Shown piece after piece: positions 6,440 through 14,550 of a DNA stretch of 48,879 nt. The notes beneath the pieces were generated by a model that saw only the letters and a list, made by a program, of their open reading frames with translations, ran no database searches and was not told the origin of the DNA. A program made the position numbers and the translations under genes. The stretch is from Streptomyces sp. L-9-10 (GTDB lineage: Bacteria; Actinomycetota; Actinomycetes; Streptomycetales; Streptomycetaceae), in contig NZ_PHRF01000061.1 in assembly GCF_004151105.1 (NCBI RefSeq), positions 1-48,879 of the forward strand. Reading direction: 5' to 3'. Positions within the stretch are counted from its first letter, which is position 1. The number at the start of each line of letters is the position of its first letter.

Positions 6440-7723
6440 TCAGGCGGAACGGAACCGCGGGAACGCGCTGCGGCCCGCGTACACCGCAGCGTCGTCGAGG
6501 ATCTCCTCGATGCGCAGCAGCTGGTTGTACTTGGCGACGCGCTCGGAGCGGGCCGGGGCGCCGGTCTTGATCTGGCCGCAGTTGGTGGCGACGGCGAGGT
6601 CGGCGATGGTGACGTCCTCGGTCTCACCGGAGCGGTGGGACATCATGCACTTGAAGCCGTTGCGCTGGGCCAGCTCGACGGCGTCCAGGGTCTCGGTCAG
6701 CGAACCGATCTGGTTGACCTTGACGAGCAGGGCGTTGGCCGAGCCCTCCTCGATACCGCGGGCGAGGCGCTCCGGGTTGGTGACGAACAGGTCGTCGCCG
6801 ACGATCTGGACCTTGGAGCCGAGCTTGTCCGTGAGGACCTTCCAGCCGGCCCAGTCGTCCTCGAAGAGCGGGTCCTCGATGGAGACGAGCGGGTACGCGG
6901 CGACCAGCTCCTCGTAGTACTCGGTCATCTCGGCGGCCGAGCGGGACTTGCCCTCGAACTCGTACGAGCCGTCCTTGTAGAACTCGGACGCGGCGACGTC
7001 GAGCGCGAGCGCGATGTCGCGGCCGGGGACGTAACCGGCCTCCTTGATCGCTTCGAGGATGAGGTCGAGCGCGGCGCGGTTGGACTCCAGGTTCGGGGCG
7101 AAGCCGCCCTCGTCGCCGAGGCCGGTGGAGAGGCCCTTCTGCTTCAGGACCTTCTTGAGCGTGTGGTAGACCTCGGCGCCCCAGCGAAGGGCCTCGGAGA
7201 AGGACTCCGCGCCGATCGGGGCGATCATGAATTCCTGGATGTCGACATTGGAGTCGGCGTGCGAGCCGCCGTTCAGGATGTTCATCATCGGAACGGGCAG
7301 CAGGTGCGCGTTCGGGCCGCCGAGGTAGCGGAAGAGCGGGAGGTCCGAGGCCTCGGAGGCGGCGTGCGCGACGGCGAGGGAGACGCCGAGGATGGCGTTG
7401 GCGCCGAGCGACGACTTGTCCGGGGTGGCGTCCAGGTCGAACATGGCCTGGTCGATCAGGCGCTGCTCGGTGGCGTCGTACCCGACCAGCTCCGGGCCGA
7501 TCTGCTCGATGACGGCGAGGACGGCCTTCTCGACACCCTTGCCCTGGTAGCGGTTCTGGTCACCGTCGCGGAGCTCAAGGGCCTCGAACGCACCGGTGGA
7601 GGCACCGGAGGGGACAGCAGCACGACCCGTGCTGCCGTCGTCGAGGCCGACCTCGACCTCGACCGTGGGGTTGCCTCGGGAGTCGAGGATTTCCCGGGCT
7701 ACGACGACGTCGATGGACGGCAC
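6440..7723 (-). CDS. eno: Enolase (phosphopyruvate hydratase)
   Basis: A 427-residue glycolytic enzyme converting 2-phosphoglycerate to phosphoenolpyruvate, and usually part of the RNA degradosome. Conserved sites are present: SGASTG loop, GGSHADSNVDIQEFM (His, Gln and Glu of the active site), GDEGGFAPNL (acid), LDVAASEF, SIEDPLFEDD and VGDDLFVTN (Mg ligands), and the signature LLVKVNQIGSLTET with the catalytic Lys. Start chosen at GTG with AGAAGGAGA about 6 nt upstream; the mature N-terminus PSIDVVVAREILDSRGNPT then matches the family. Flanked by hairpins on both sides, so it is probably monocistronic. Confidence 0.98.
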   Translation of the reverse strand: MPSIDVVVAREILDSRGNPTVEVEVGLDDGSTGRAAVPSGASTGAFEALELRDGDQNRYQGKGVEKAVLAVIEQIGPELVGYDATEQRLIDQAMFDLDATPDKSSLGANAILGVSLAVAHAASEASDLPLFRYLGGPNAHLLPVPMMNILNGGSHADSNVDIQEFMIAPIGAESFSEALRWGAEVYHTLKKVLKQKGLSTGLGDEGGFAPNLESNRAALDLILEAIKEAGYVPGRDIALALDVAASEFYKDGSYEFEGKSRSAAEMTEYYEELVAAYPLVSIEDPLFEDDWAGWKVLTDKLGSKVQIVGDDLFVTNPERLARGIEEGSANALLVKVNQIGSLTETLDAVELAQRNGFKCMMSHRSGETEDVTIADLAVATNCGQIKTGAPARSERVAKYNQLLRIEEILDDAAVYAGRSAFPRFRSA

Positions 7724-7932
7724 GAGCATCTCCTTCTGGGATGTGACGCTTGGAGTGCAGGGTCTCATTGGCCTTGCGACACGAGACTATCCGGCGCGGG
7801 GTCATCGGTCGGCCGGTGCCCGCCACCTAAGACGAAATGAGGCCCGAATCCCGCACCGGGGGCATCGCAGGCCGCCACCGCGCGGGAGCCACGTCCGCTG
7901 TGGGCCGCCTGTGGGCGGGCCTCAGCGGGAAA

Positions 7933-7974
7933 CCCCGGCCCGGCGCGTACGGGGGATTACGCGCCTGGCCGGGG
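7933..7974 (-). terminator. rpfA terminator hairpin
   Basis: CCCCGGCCCGGCGCGTA pairs with TACGCGCCTGGCCGGGG, a 17-bp stem with one mismatch and an 8-nt loop. It lies about 180 bp past the rpfA stop on the minus strand and upstream of eno. Confidence 0.7.
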
Positions 7975-7984
7975 TGGTCTCGGG

Positions 7985-8064
7985 TGGAGCCGGGGCCCGG
8001 GGGCTCCGAGGGGGGCCGGGGCCCGGGGGCTCCGAGAGGGCAGGAGCCCGGGGGCTCCGAGGGG
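7985..8064. repeat. Three tandem ~25-bp G/C-rich repeats
   Basis: The core GCCCGGGGGCTCCGAG occurs three times in a row with small spacer changes. Next to it, up to about 8155, are shorter CCCCTGATGGGTCCCC and GGAACCCCTGG repeats. These lie in the rpfA 3' untranslated region. Probably slippage-prone sequence; no function assigned. Confidence 0.7.
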
Positions 8065-8155
8065 AGGCGGATCCCCTGATGGGTCCCCGCGTGGGCCCCT
8101 GGGCGGATCCCCCTGATGGGTCCCCGGTGGAACCCCTGGAGGAACCCCTGGTGGG

Positions 8156-8869
8156 TCAGCTCAGGTGGAGCTGCTGGCCCGGGTAGATCACGTCGGCGTC
8201 GCTGACGATGTCCTTGTTCAGGTCGAACAGCTTCTTCCAGCCACCCTTGACGTCCTCAGCCTTGGCGATCTTGGAGAGGGTGTCGCCGGACGCGACCTTG
8301 TACTCGCCGTCACCCTTCTTGATCGTGGTGGGACGGCTCTCGCCGCGCGAGGCCGGCTGGGCCGCGTCGCGCGTGCTCTCCGTGGTCTCCCGCTGCTTGG
8401 GCTGGCTCTGCTGCTTCGGCTGGCTCGGCTGGCTCTGCCGCTTCGGCTGCGACTGCTGCTGGGTGTTCCCGGTGGCGGAGCCGCCGTCGTACGCGGCGTT
8501 GGACAGGCCCACGCCGCAGTTCGGCCACGCGCCCTTGCCCTGGCCCGCGAGGACCTTCTCGGCGACGGCTATCTGCTGGGACTTGCTGGCCTGGTCGGCG
8601 CGGGGGGCGTACGCGGTACCGCCGTAGGCGGCCCAGGTGGACGGCGTGAACTGGAGGCCGCCGTAGAAGCCGTTCTGGGTGTTGATGGACCAGTTGCCCC
8701 CGGACTCGCACTGCGCGACCTTGTCCCACTCGGAGGCGGTCGCGGCGGTGGCCGAGGTCGCACCGATCAGCGGGGCGGCGACGGCGGCACCGGTGACGCC
8801 GGCGAGCGTGGCGTAGCGGACGGCCTTCGACGGGCGGCGGTGCTTGGCCTTGCTGGAACGCAGCAGCAT
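8156..8869 (-). CDS. rpfA: Resuscitation-promoting factor RpfA (Rpf + LysM)
   Basis: A 237-residue secreted muralytic enzyme. It has a signal peptide (residues ~1-42; Ala-rich core ending SATAATA). The Rpf lysozyme/transglycosylase-like domain follows (~43-120) with the catalytic Glu in CESGGNW and the FYGGLQF motif. Then comes a Gln/Ser/Pro/Lys linker with repeated QSQPKQ units, and a C-terminal LysM (~185-237; ASGDTLSKIA). It cleaves peptidoglycan and promotes spore germination and exit from dormancy. ATG at 8869 is favoured over an in-frame GTG five codons upstream because GAGGAGA is correctly spaced. The leader carries a c-di-AMP riboswitch. Confidence 0.95.
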   Translation of the reverse strand: MLLRSSKAKHRRPSKAVRYATLAGVTGAAVAAPLIGATSATAATASEWDKVAQCESGGNWSINTQNGFYGGLQFTPSTWAAYGGTAYAPRADQASKSQQIAVAEKVLAGQGKGAWPNCGVGLSNAAYDGGSATGNTQQQSQPKRQSQPSQPKQQSQPKQRETTESTRDAAQPASRGESRPTTIKKGDGEYKVASGDTLSKIAKAEDVKGGWKKLFDLNKDIVSDADVIYPGQQLHLS

Positions 8870-8883
8870 GGAACATCTCCTCA

Positions 8884-9052
8884 CCGACGCCTACGAGGTC
8901 AGCTGTCGGGTTCGGGCCAAGTGAGTTGCCCGGCCTTGTGCTCTGGCGCACAAGGCTTCACCCCAAGCCGGTCCCCGGTCGTCTCTCGACGGCCGGAGCC
9001 CGGCGCGAACCTTTGGGTCCCCCGCTCCTGCCTACGGCGCTTGACGCGTCGG
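8884..9052 (-). promoter_or_regulatory. ydaO/yuaA-type c-di-AMP riboswitch in the rpfA leader
   Basis: Read on the minus strand, the leader has the family hallmarks in order: a P1 5' strand CCGACGC (9046-9052), GGGGACCCAAAGG, the CCGGGGTGAA-like element (here CTTGGGGTGAAGCC), a hairpin TTGTGCGCCAGAGCACAA, GGGCAACTCACTTGGCCCGAA, CCGACAGCTGACCTCGTAGGC, and the P1 3' strand GCGTCGG (8884-8890). This class binds cyclic di-AMP and lowers expression. In Streptomyces it is known upstream of rpfA. P1 ends only a few nt before the GAGGAG ribosome site. Confidence 0.92.
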
Positions 9053-9313
9053 TTACTCCCCCCGACCGACGGCAGGATTCGGCGTGACGGTCGACGGGGC
9101 CCGCGGTGCGAGCGGTTCAGACCGTAATCACAGGTCCGCCCGTTGTTCAAAGATGCACATCAAGGAAAAATCGCCCTTACCTCCCCCTGGAGCGATCCCG
9201 TTTACGCAGGTGGGAGAGGAAGCGGCCCAACCGGCGGGCCAAAAGACCCCAGTTGCGGCAAAGAGACCCTTGTCTCACTTTCACAGAAGTGGACATAGGG
9301 TCTCTAACTGCCT
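9053..9313. promoter_or_regulatory. rpfA promoter region and spacer
   Basis: No gene seen. The rpfA promoter should lie upstream of the riboswitch, between about 9060 and 9200. A TTGAAC at about 9147 (minus strand) followed by TGATTACGG is a loose promoter candidate only. The part next to 9314 is the 3' flank of the second rpf gene. Confidence 0.35.
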
Positions 9314-10318
9314 CTACTTCACGCCCAGATCAAGGGTCTGGCCAGGAAGGATCAGGTCGGGGTCGGCGCCGACGGTGTCCTTGTTCGCCTCGTAGAGCGC
9401 GGACCACCCGCCGGGCACCTCGCGCTCGTCGGCGATGAGCCAAAGGCAGTCGCCCACGCGGACGGTGTACTCGCCCTCCGCCGCGTCCGCGCCTTCCGTT
9501 CCGTCCGTCGCACCGCCCGCGTGACGTGCCGATCCGTCACCTCGCGAGGCATGTCGGCCGGATTCACGCTCTTCACCCGAATTGCCCGGTACGGAATCCT
9601 CCGGGGCGGCGTCGCCACGGTGCTTGCCCTTGGCGGCGTCGTCGGCCTCCGCGTCATCGGAGGCGCCGGAGGCGCCGGAGGCGCCGGAGGGGGCGGGCGT
9701 CGTGTCGTCGGGCGCGGTCGCGTCCGGCGTGGACGAGGAGGTGTCCGAGGGTGCGTCGGCGCCCCCGGTCTTCCCCGACGCCTCGGACGTCCCGGACGCG
9801 TCGGAGGGCTCGGAAGGCTTGGACGGCTTGGACGTCCCGGTCTTCCCGGACGTCTCGGAGGGCTTGGGGGTCCCGGACGAGTCGGGTGTCGTCCCCTGTT
9901 CCGCCTCGGGCGTCGTACCGGGGTCCACGCCCGGCGCGGCGCTGCCCGCCGTCAGCCCCGAGATCGCGGCGCAGCTGGCCCACGCCTTCGGCCCCTGTGC
10001 GTCGAGGATCTTCTCGGCTATCGCGATCTGCTGCGATCTGCTGGCGAGGTCGGCGCTGGCCGCGTACTCCGCGCCGCCGAAGTCGTCCCAGGTCTCCTGG
10101 GAGATCTGGAGTCCGCCGTAGTAGCCGTTCTTGAGGTCGGCGCTCCACATGCCGCCGCTCTCGCATTCGGCGACGCGGTCCCAGGTGGAGGCGTCCGCCG
10201 CGCTGGCACCCGTGGCGCCGAGCAGCGGAATGGCGATCGCGGAGCCGGTCACTCCTGCCGCGACGATCAGAGCGGGGGCCTGGCGAGGTCGACGGTGTCG
10301 GCCGTTCCCGGAGCGCAT
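9314..10318 (-). CDS. rpfC: Second Rpf-domain protein with LysM (RpfC-like)
   Basis: A 334-residue secreted protein with signal peptide (~1-40, ending GASA), Rpf domain (~41-120; catalytic Glu in CESGGMW; YYGGLQI), a long Ser/Thr/Pro/Asp-rich disordered linker (~125-275) full of SGTSG/KPSE-type repeats, and a C-terminal LysM (~280-334). Compared with RpfA the linker is far longer, and the LysM has Cys in place of the usual Thr (VGDCLWLIA). ATG with GGAAGG upstream. The symbol rests on position next to rpfA, as recalled for S. coelicolor. No c-di-AMP riboswitch was found in its leader. Confidence 0.88.
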   Translation of the reverse strand: MRSGNGRHRRPRQAPALIVAAGVTGSAIAIPLLGATGASAADASTWDRVAECESGGMWSADLKNGYYGGLQISQETWDDFGGAEYAASADLASRSQQIAIAEKILDAQGPKAWASCAAISGLTAGSAAPGVDPGTTPEAEQGTTPDSSGTPKPSETSGKTGTSKPSKPSEPSDASGTSEASGKTGGADAPSDTSSSTPDATAPDDTTPAPSGASGASGASDDAEADDAAKGKHRGDAAPEDSVPGNSGEERESGRHASRGDGSARHAGGATDGTEGADAAEGEYTVRVGDCLWLIADEREVPGGWSALYEANKDTVGADPDLILPGQTLDLGVK

Positions 10319-10465
10319 GCGATTGCCTTCCGTGTGACTGATGTTTCGACTACTGCGTGTGGCGGCTGAGTTTTCGAGAACGTAGCGGTACTCGAACTGC
10401 TGTCACAAGTCGATGCAGCGGAGATCACGTGAAAGTCACAGTCTTGACGGGTCGTCAGTAAACCT

Positions 10466-11731
10466 TCAGTCGGACAATGGCGTGAACTGCACCGGAAGCG
10501 TGCGCAATCCACGCATGATGAGCCCTCCACGCCATCGCAAATCGGCAGGATCTCCCGCAAGCCGCACATCGGGCAGCCGGGTCAGCAGGGTGGCGAGCGC
10601 CGTCTGCCCCTCCACCCTGGCGAGCGGCGCGCCGAGGCAGTAGTGGATGCCGTGTCCGTAGCCCAGGTGCTGATTGTCACGCCGGGAGAGGTCGAGCGTG
10701 TCCGGGTCCGTGAAGCGCTCGGGGTCACGGTCGGCGGCGGCCAGGACGACGAGCACCGGATCGCCCGTCGCGATCCGCTGTCCGCCGAGCGTCAGCGGCT
10801 CGGTCGCGAAGCGCCAGGTCGCCAGCTCCACGGGACCGTCGTACCGGAGCAGCTCCTCGACCCCCGTCGCGAGCAGGCCGGTCTCCCCCGCTCCGAGCGA
10901 GCGCTGGAGCAGCGCGCGCTGCTCGGGATGGCGCAGCAGCGCGAACATGCCGTTGCCGATGAGGTTCACGGTCGTCTCGAAACCGGCGAAGAGGATGATG
11001 AAGGCCATCGCCGCGGCCTCGTTCTCGGTGAGATGTTCCCCGTGGTCGCCGGCCCGGATGAGGCCGGAGATCAGATCGTCGCCGGGGTCCGCCCTCTTGC
11101 GGTGGATGAGGTCGGCGAGATAGCCCCGCATCTTCTTGACGGAGCGCCCGACTCCGCCCCGCGGCCCGCCCGCGTGCCGGATCATCATGCCCGCCCAGTC
11201 GCGGAAGTCGTCCTGGTCCTCGCGCGGCACCCCGAGCAGATCGCAGATCGCGTAGATGGGGAGCGGGAACGCGAAGTCGTGGATCAGGTCCGCCTCGCCC
11301 TTCGCGGCGAAGCCGTCGATGAGCCGGTCGGTCAACTCCTGCACGCGCGGTGCGAATTCGGCCACGCGGCGGGGCGTGAACGCCTTGGACACGAGCCGTC
11401 GCAGCCGGGTGTGATCGGGCGGATCGATATTGAGCAGATGTGTCATCAGCTCCGCCTTGCGCTCGCCGGGAATGCCCGTCTTCCCCTTGGCGTGCGCCGG
11501 CTCGGCGTGATGCGTGGGGTTCTTGGAGAGCCGCGCGTCGGCGAGGGCCTGCCGGGCATCCACGTACCGCGTCACGAGCCATGCCTCGACCCCACTGGGC
11601 AGCGTGGTCCTGCGCACGGGCGAGTGCGCGCGCAGCCAGGCGTAGGCGGGGTACGGATCGGTGGCGAACTCCCAGGTGAACAGCTCGGGAGCGGGCGGGG
11701 CCGGGGGTACGGAGGCGGACTGGTGCGGCAT
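10466..11731 (-). CDS. Cytochrome P450, CYP107-like
   Basis: A 421-residue soluble bacterial P450. I-helix FAGFETT (oxygen activation), K-helix E-L-L-R (in VEELLRYDG), and the heme loop GYGHGIHYCLGAPLAR with the axial Cys near residue 359. Substrate unknown. Its place beside rpfA and rpfC matches CYP107U1 of S. coelicolor, reported as needed for normal sporulation and antibiotic production. Ferredoxin and reductase genes are not adjacent, so redox partners act in trans. A short Pro-rich N-terminal tail precedes the catalytic domain. Confidence 0.93.
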   Translation of the reverse strand: MPHQSASVPPAPPAPELFTWEFATDPYPAYAWLRAHSPVRRTTLPSGVEAWLVTRYVDARQALADARLSKNPTHHAEPAHAKGKTGIPGERKAELMTHLLNIDPPDHTRLRRLVSKAFTPRRVAEFAPRVQELTDRLIDGFAAKGEADLIHDFAFPLPIYAICDLLGVPREDQDDFRDWAGMMIRHAGGPRGGVGRSVKKMRGYLADLIHRKRADPGDDLISGLIRAGDHGEHLTENEAAAMAFIILFAGFETTVNLIGNGMFALLRHPEQRALLQRSLGAGETGLLATGVEELLRYDGPVELATWRFATEPLTLGGQRIATGDPVLVVLAAADRDPERFTDPDTLDLSRRDNQHLGYGHGIHYCLGAPLARVEGQTALATLLTRLPDVRLAGDPADLRWRGGLIMRGLRTLPVQFTPLSD

Positions 11732-11857
11732 CCCCCGACAGTAACCGTCCCTCTGTCCCGGCCCGCGCCGTCCAGTTCCCCGGCCGCTCGGAGGACCGGC
11801 CCGCCTTCCGCGGTGGGGTGCAAGGTCGGCGGGGCCGGTCGGGGCCGGGCGCCTGTG

Positions 11858-13033
11858 CTATCCGACGGCGCGAACCGGATGATCCGGGGAGTCGAGCCAC
11901 GCCCACGGCGTGCCGTCCGGTCCCAGAGTCAGTCCGAAGCGCTCGAACCCGGGGCGCCCCTGGTCGTCCCACCAGACGTACGCGGCGGTGAGCTCACTCC
12001 ACAGATCACGCGGTCCGCCCTGGTAGACCTCGAATACGTCCTTGCCCGGTTCATAGTCGGCTGTGGCCCACGACGTCACGGCCGTGTCCCGGAGCCACAG
12101 GGTGTAGGAGCCGTCCGCGTAGTGCTGAGCCCAGGGAAACATCCCTCGCGTCTGGAGTCCGATCGCGAACATCGGGAGCCAGTCGCCCACGGCCTCCGGG
12201 GAGAGCACCGTCTCCGTACGGCGTCCGCCGGCCGGCCAGGGGCCGCGCAGGTACTCCCGCGTGTCGGTCCGGAACGTACGTTGCCGACGGAGGCGCATGA
12301 ACGCGGACGGCCCGATGAACGGACCGCCGGCGCTGCCGTCCTCCTGGACGGTGAGCCGGACGACGGCCTCCCCTCCGTACTCCGTGGCGTACGGGGAAAC
12401 GATGAGCCCGCCGGGCTCGGTCTGTCCGATGATCTCCGCCGGGATCTCCCGGAGTGAGGCCGTGATGAGCACCCCGTCATACGGAGCACGTGCCGGCCAG
12501 CCCAGGGAGCCGTCCCCGACGATGGCCACCGGGCTGTACCCGGCGGCATGCAGCCGAGCGTGCGCGGTGAGCGCGCTTCGCGGGTCGCACTCCACCGTCA
12601 CCACGTTGTGGGAACCGACCCGCTCGGACAGCAGACCCGCGTTCCAGCCTGTACCGGTTCCCACCTCCAGGACGGCGGACTCCGGCCGCACTTCCAGCGC
12701 CCCCAGCATGGAGAACACCATGGAGGGCTGGGAGTTGGAACAGCTCGGGTTCCTTCCCCGGCGGCTCCCGGTGTGCGCCCCGTCGTCCCACTGGGTGGTG
12801 AGGGATACATCCGAGTACACCGCCCGGAACCAGGCAGCGGGGTCCGTACGGCGGTCAATGGCCTCCGCGCCTCCGGTGCCGTCGGTCACGCCCGGCCAGA
12901 TCAGGTCAGGAACGAACGCTTCCCTGGGCACGGCCCGGTAGGCCGGGAGCCAGTCGGACGCAAGAACCTTCATGTCCATGAGCAGGGAGGCCAGCCCCTC
13001 CGGGCCGGCCTCCGTCACGCGTCGCTCGCTCAC
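11858..13033 (-). CDS. PIMT-like SAM methyltransferase of RiPP type
   Basis: A 391-residue protein with a protein-L-isoaspartate methyltransferase-like core and an extra C-terminal domain of ~150 residues, the shape of methyltransferases in graspetide, lanthipeptide (FxLD) and imiditide clusters. Landmarks: VPREAFVPDLIW near residue 35, TTQWDDG, SCSNSQPSMVFSML, SAM motif VLEVGTGTGWNAGLL (~residue 140), and PYDGVLITAS. GTG start overlaps the stop of a 48-codon peptide gene (GTGA), so the two are coupled. No ATP-grasp or lanthionine enzyme is adjacent. By analogy it may convert an Asp of the peptide to a methyl ester and then aspartimide. The family call is confident; the substrate is inference. 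Confidence 0.85.
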   Translation of the reverse strand: MSERRVTEAGPEGLASLLMDMKVLASDWLPAYRAVPREAFVPDLIWPGVTDGTGGAEAIDRRTDPAAWFRAVYSDVSLTTQWDDGAHTGSRRGRNPSCSNSQPSMVFSMLGALEVRPESAVLEVGTGTGWNAGLLSERVGSHNVVTVECDPRSALTAHARLHAAGYSPVAIVGDGSLGWPARAPYDGVLITASLREIPAEIIGQTEPGGLIVSPYATEYGGEAVVRLTVQEDGSAGGPFIGPSAFMRLRRQRTFRTDTREYLRGPWPAGGRRTETVLSPEAVGDWLPMFAIGLQTRGMFPWAQHYADGSYTLWLRDTAVTSWATADYEPGKDVFEVYQGGPRDLWSELTAAYVWWDDQGRPGFERFGLTLGPDGTPWAWLDSPDHPVRAVG

Positions 13034-13176
13034 CGCCCGGTGGGCCGGCTGTCGTCGCGGTTCACATCGCCGTCACCGGAGCCGCCGCCTCCATGCTTGG
13101 CGCCGGAGTTGCTGTCGTCCTGCTGACTTCCGCCCTGACCCGATCCGGTCCCGCCGCCGTGCTTGGGATCACCCAT
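13030..13176 (-). CDS. 48-residue Gly/Asp-rich peptide, candidate RiPP precursor
   Basis: Too short for usual gene calls. ATG with GAGGAGAG 5 nt upstream; its TGA is shared with the GTG of the methyltransferase gene. About one third Gly. There are two KHGGG motifs (residues 5-9 and 27-31), a QQDDSNSG segment between them, and an Asp-rich end (GSGDGDVNRDDS, ~residues 32-43) followed by RPTGR. Asp-Gly is a favoured aspartimide site, which suits a PIMT-type partner. It lacks a signal peptide and Cys. Unrecognised by name. A disordered regulatory peptide is the alternative. Confidence 0.7.
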   Translation of the reverse strand: MGDPKHGGGTGSGQGGSQQDDSNSGAKHGGGGSGDGDVNRDDSRPTGR

Positions 13177-13222
13177 GAACGCTCTCCTCAGTTGGTGCGA
13201 ACTGTCCATGAGGAGACGCTAG

Positions 13223-13238
13223 GGCCGGTTGTCCGGCC
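13223..13238 (-). terminator. Hairpin upstream of the peptide gene
   Basis: GGCCGG-TTGT-CCGGCC, a perfect 6-bp stem with a 4-nt loop, between the XRE fragment and the peptide gene. It may end transcription from the DUF6879 side. Short, so uncertain. Confidence 0.4.
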
Positions 13239-13295
13239 GTGTCGGGGCTGATTCGCCGGATTTCGCGGGCCTGCCGGTGATCTTCCGAGGGATTC

Positions 13296-13679
13296 TCAGA
13301 CGGTGTCGAGCGCCCGCCTGGCACGAGCGATCACGCGGTGGGCATCGGCACCGTAGACGGCGGAGTCGGAGAGCGTCTGCCACACCTTCCGGTAGACGCC
13401 GACGCTGTCCGCGTCGTCCAGCCAGAGTTCGGCGTGCCAGTCCTCCGCGATCACCAATCGATCGTCGTACAGCCAGAACCCGTTGGCCGGTGGAATGCCG
13501 AGCGGGGCACCGAACGGGACGATGCCCAGGGAGACGGTGTCCAGCCCCAGTACACCCGCCAGGCGGTCGAGTTGCGCGGCGAGCACCGCGGGTGGGCACA
13601 CCAGAGCCCGGAGCGCTGCCTCCCACATCACGATGTGGAACGTCCTGCCCGGCTCGTACACGCGCTTGCTGGAAGTCGG
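13296..13679 (-). pseudogene. C-terminal fragment of an XRE/DUF5753 regulator
   Basis: The ~121 residues readable from 13661 match the second half of DUF5753 (FHIVMWEAALRALVCPPAV; LAAQLDRL; NGFWLYDDRLVIAEDW; closing RARRALDTV). The HTH and first half of DUF5753 are missing. The frame continues directly from the TGA of the DUF6879 gene upstream, and no ribosome site precedes the GTG at 13661. The usual order is XRE first and its partner second. Here the order is reversed with only a tail left, which points to a deletion or rearrangement. Confidence 0.8.
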
Positions 13680-13682
13680 AAA

Positions 13683-14435
13683 TCACTCGCCGGACGGCAT
13701 CTGTTCCGCGAACCGCTCGTGGGGGACGGCGTGGTGCCAGGCGGCGTCCCGTACCTGGCAGGCACGTGAGATCTCCACGGGATCGGTGATCAGCTCGACT
13801 CCGGTGAGCTGATCCTCGTCATCGAAGTGCAGGCGGGCGATGACTCGGGAGTCGAACAGCCAGAAGTCGTCCTCCGGCAGTTGGAGACGCGCCGCGTCGG
13901 CGCGCCACAGGTTGCGGATGTCCTCTCCCACCGCGGTGTTCCGGCGCGCGTTGTCGAGCAGGTAGCGCTGTCCGGCCGTCGGGGGGCTGTCCACGACGCG
14001 TACGCGCTCGAACCGCTTGCCCAGCACCGTCTGTTCGCGGCGCACCACGCACCAGGGGTCGTCCAGGTCCCAGCCGGAGTCCTCCCCGCGCACGAAGCGC
14101 CGGTATGTCTCGGTCTCCTCGTCGGAGGCGTAGCGGCTGCGGGACTCCAGCCGCCACGCGCTGTGCTCGCACGTCTCGAACATGGACTCGAAATCTTCGA
14201 AGCTGATCATCACGGGAACCCTCTCGGCCTCCTTCGGCGCGAAGTCCGCCAACAGCACGCGCGGAACAATCACGAAGCTTTCCCCGGCCGTGACGTTCCG
14301 AAGCTGGGCGACGTCGTCGGGATCGGTCACCGCGTCGCCCTGGACGAGGACCTCCCCGCTGTCCAGGTCCTCGTACAGGGTCGGGCACCCGCTGTTGCCG
14401 GAGTTGGTACCGATGCACCGGAGCCGTCGTGCCAT
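13683..14435 (-). CDS. Fusion of a small conserved domain with DUF6879
   Basis: A 250-residue protein. Residues ~1-72 are a small domain with Cys7 and Cys17 (RRLRCIGTNSGNSGCPTLYE; VLVQGDAVTDPDD). Residues ~75-245 match DUF6879 (MISFEDFESMFETCEHSAWRLE cut here; NFWLFD-like DDFWLFDSRVIARLHFDDE). In other streptomycetes, as I recall, the two halves are separate small genes beside XRE regulators. An AAGGAGG followed after ~15 nt by GTGATG lies at the junction near 14205-14230, so the DUF6879 part may also be made separately. Function unknown; probably regulatory. Confidence 0.75.
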   Translation of the reverse strand: MARRLRCIGTNSGNSGCPTLYEDLDSGEVLVQGDAVTDPDDVAQLRNVTAGESFVIVPRVLLADFAPKEAERVPVMISFEDFESMFETCEHSAWRLESRSRYASDEETETYRRFVRGEDSGWDLDDPWCVVRREQTVLGKRFERVRVVDSPPTAGQRYLLDNARRNTAVGEDIRNLWRADAARLQLPEDDFWLFDSRVIARLHFDDEDQLTGVELITDPVEISRACQVRDAAWHHAVPHERFAEQMPSGE

Positions 14436-14550
14436 TTCCGTTCCCCTCTCACCACCGGACGAGTCCCGACCAGGATGAGACGGGCATGGCCGCGCCGTCC
14501 TGCTTGATTCGCGATGATTCGCGTGATCACGCGCAAGAGGTTCCCTCCCC

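Larger units (their letters stand above)
7724..8155. other. Gene-free spacer between rpfA and eno
   Basis: No gene seen. The eno promoter must lie in the left part. The middle holds a strong hairpin at 7933-7974, and the right part is built from G/C-rich tandem repeats. Confidence 0.7.

Noticed and set aside
8384..8470. Tandem CTGGCTC/CTTCGGCTG repeats as a possible CRISPR or regulatory array
   Set aside because: They encode the Gln/Ser/Pro/Lys linker of RpfA and lie in frame, without uniform spacers.
9650..9900. GGCGCCGGAG and GGACGTCCCGGACG repeats as a satellite
   Set aside because: They encode the low-complexity linker of the second Rpf protein.
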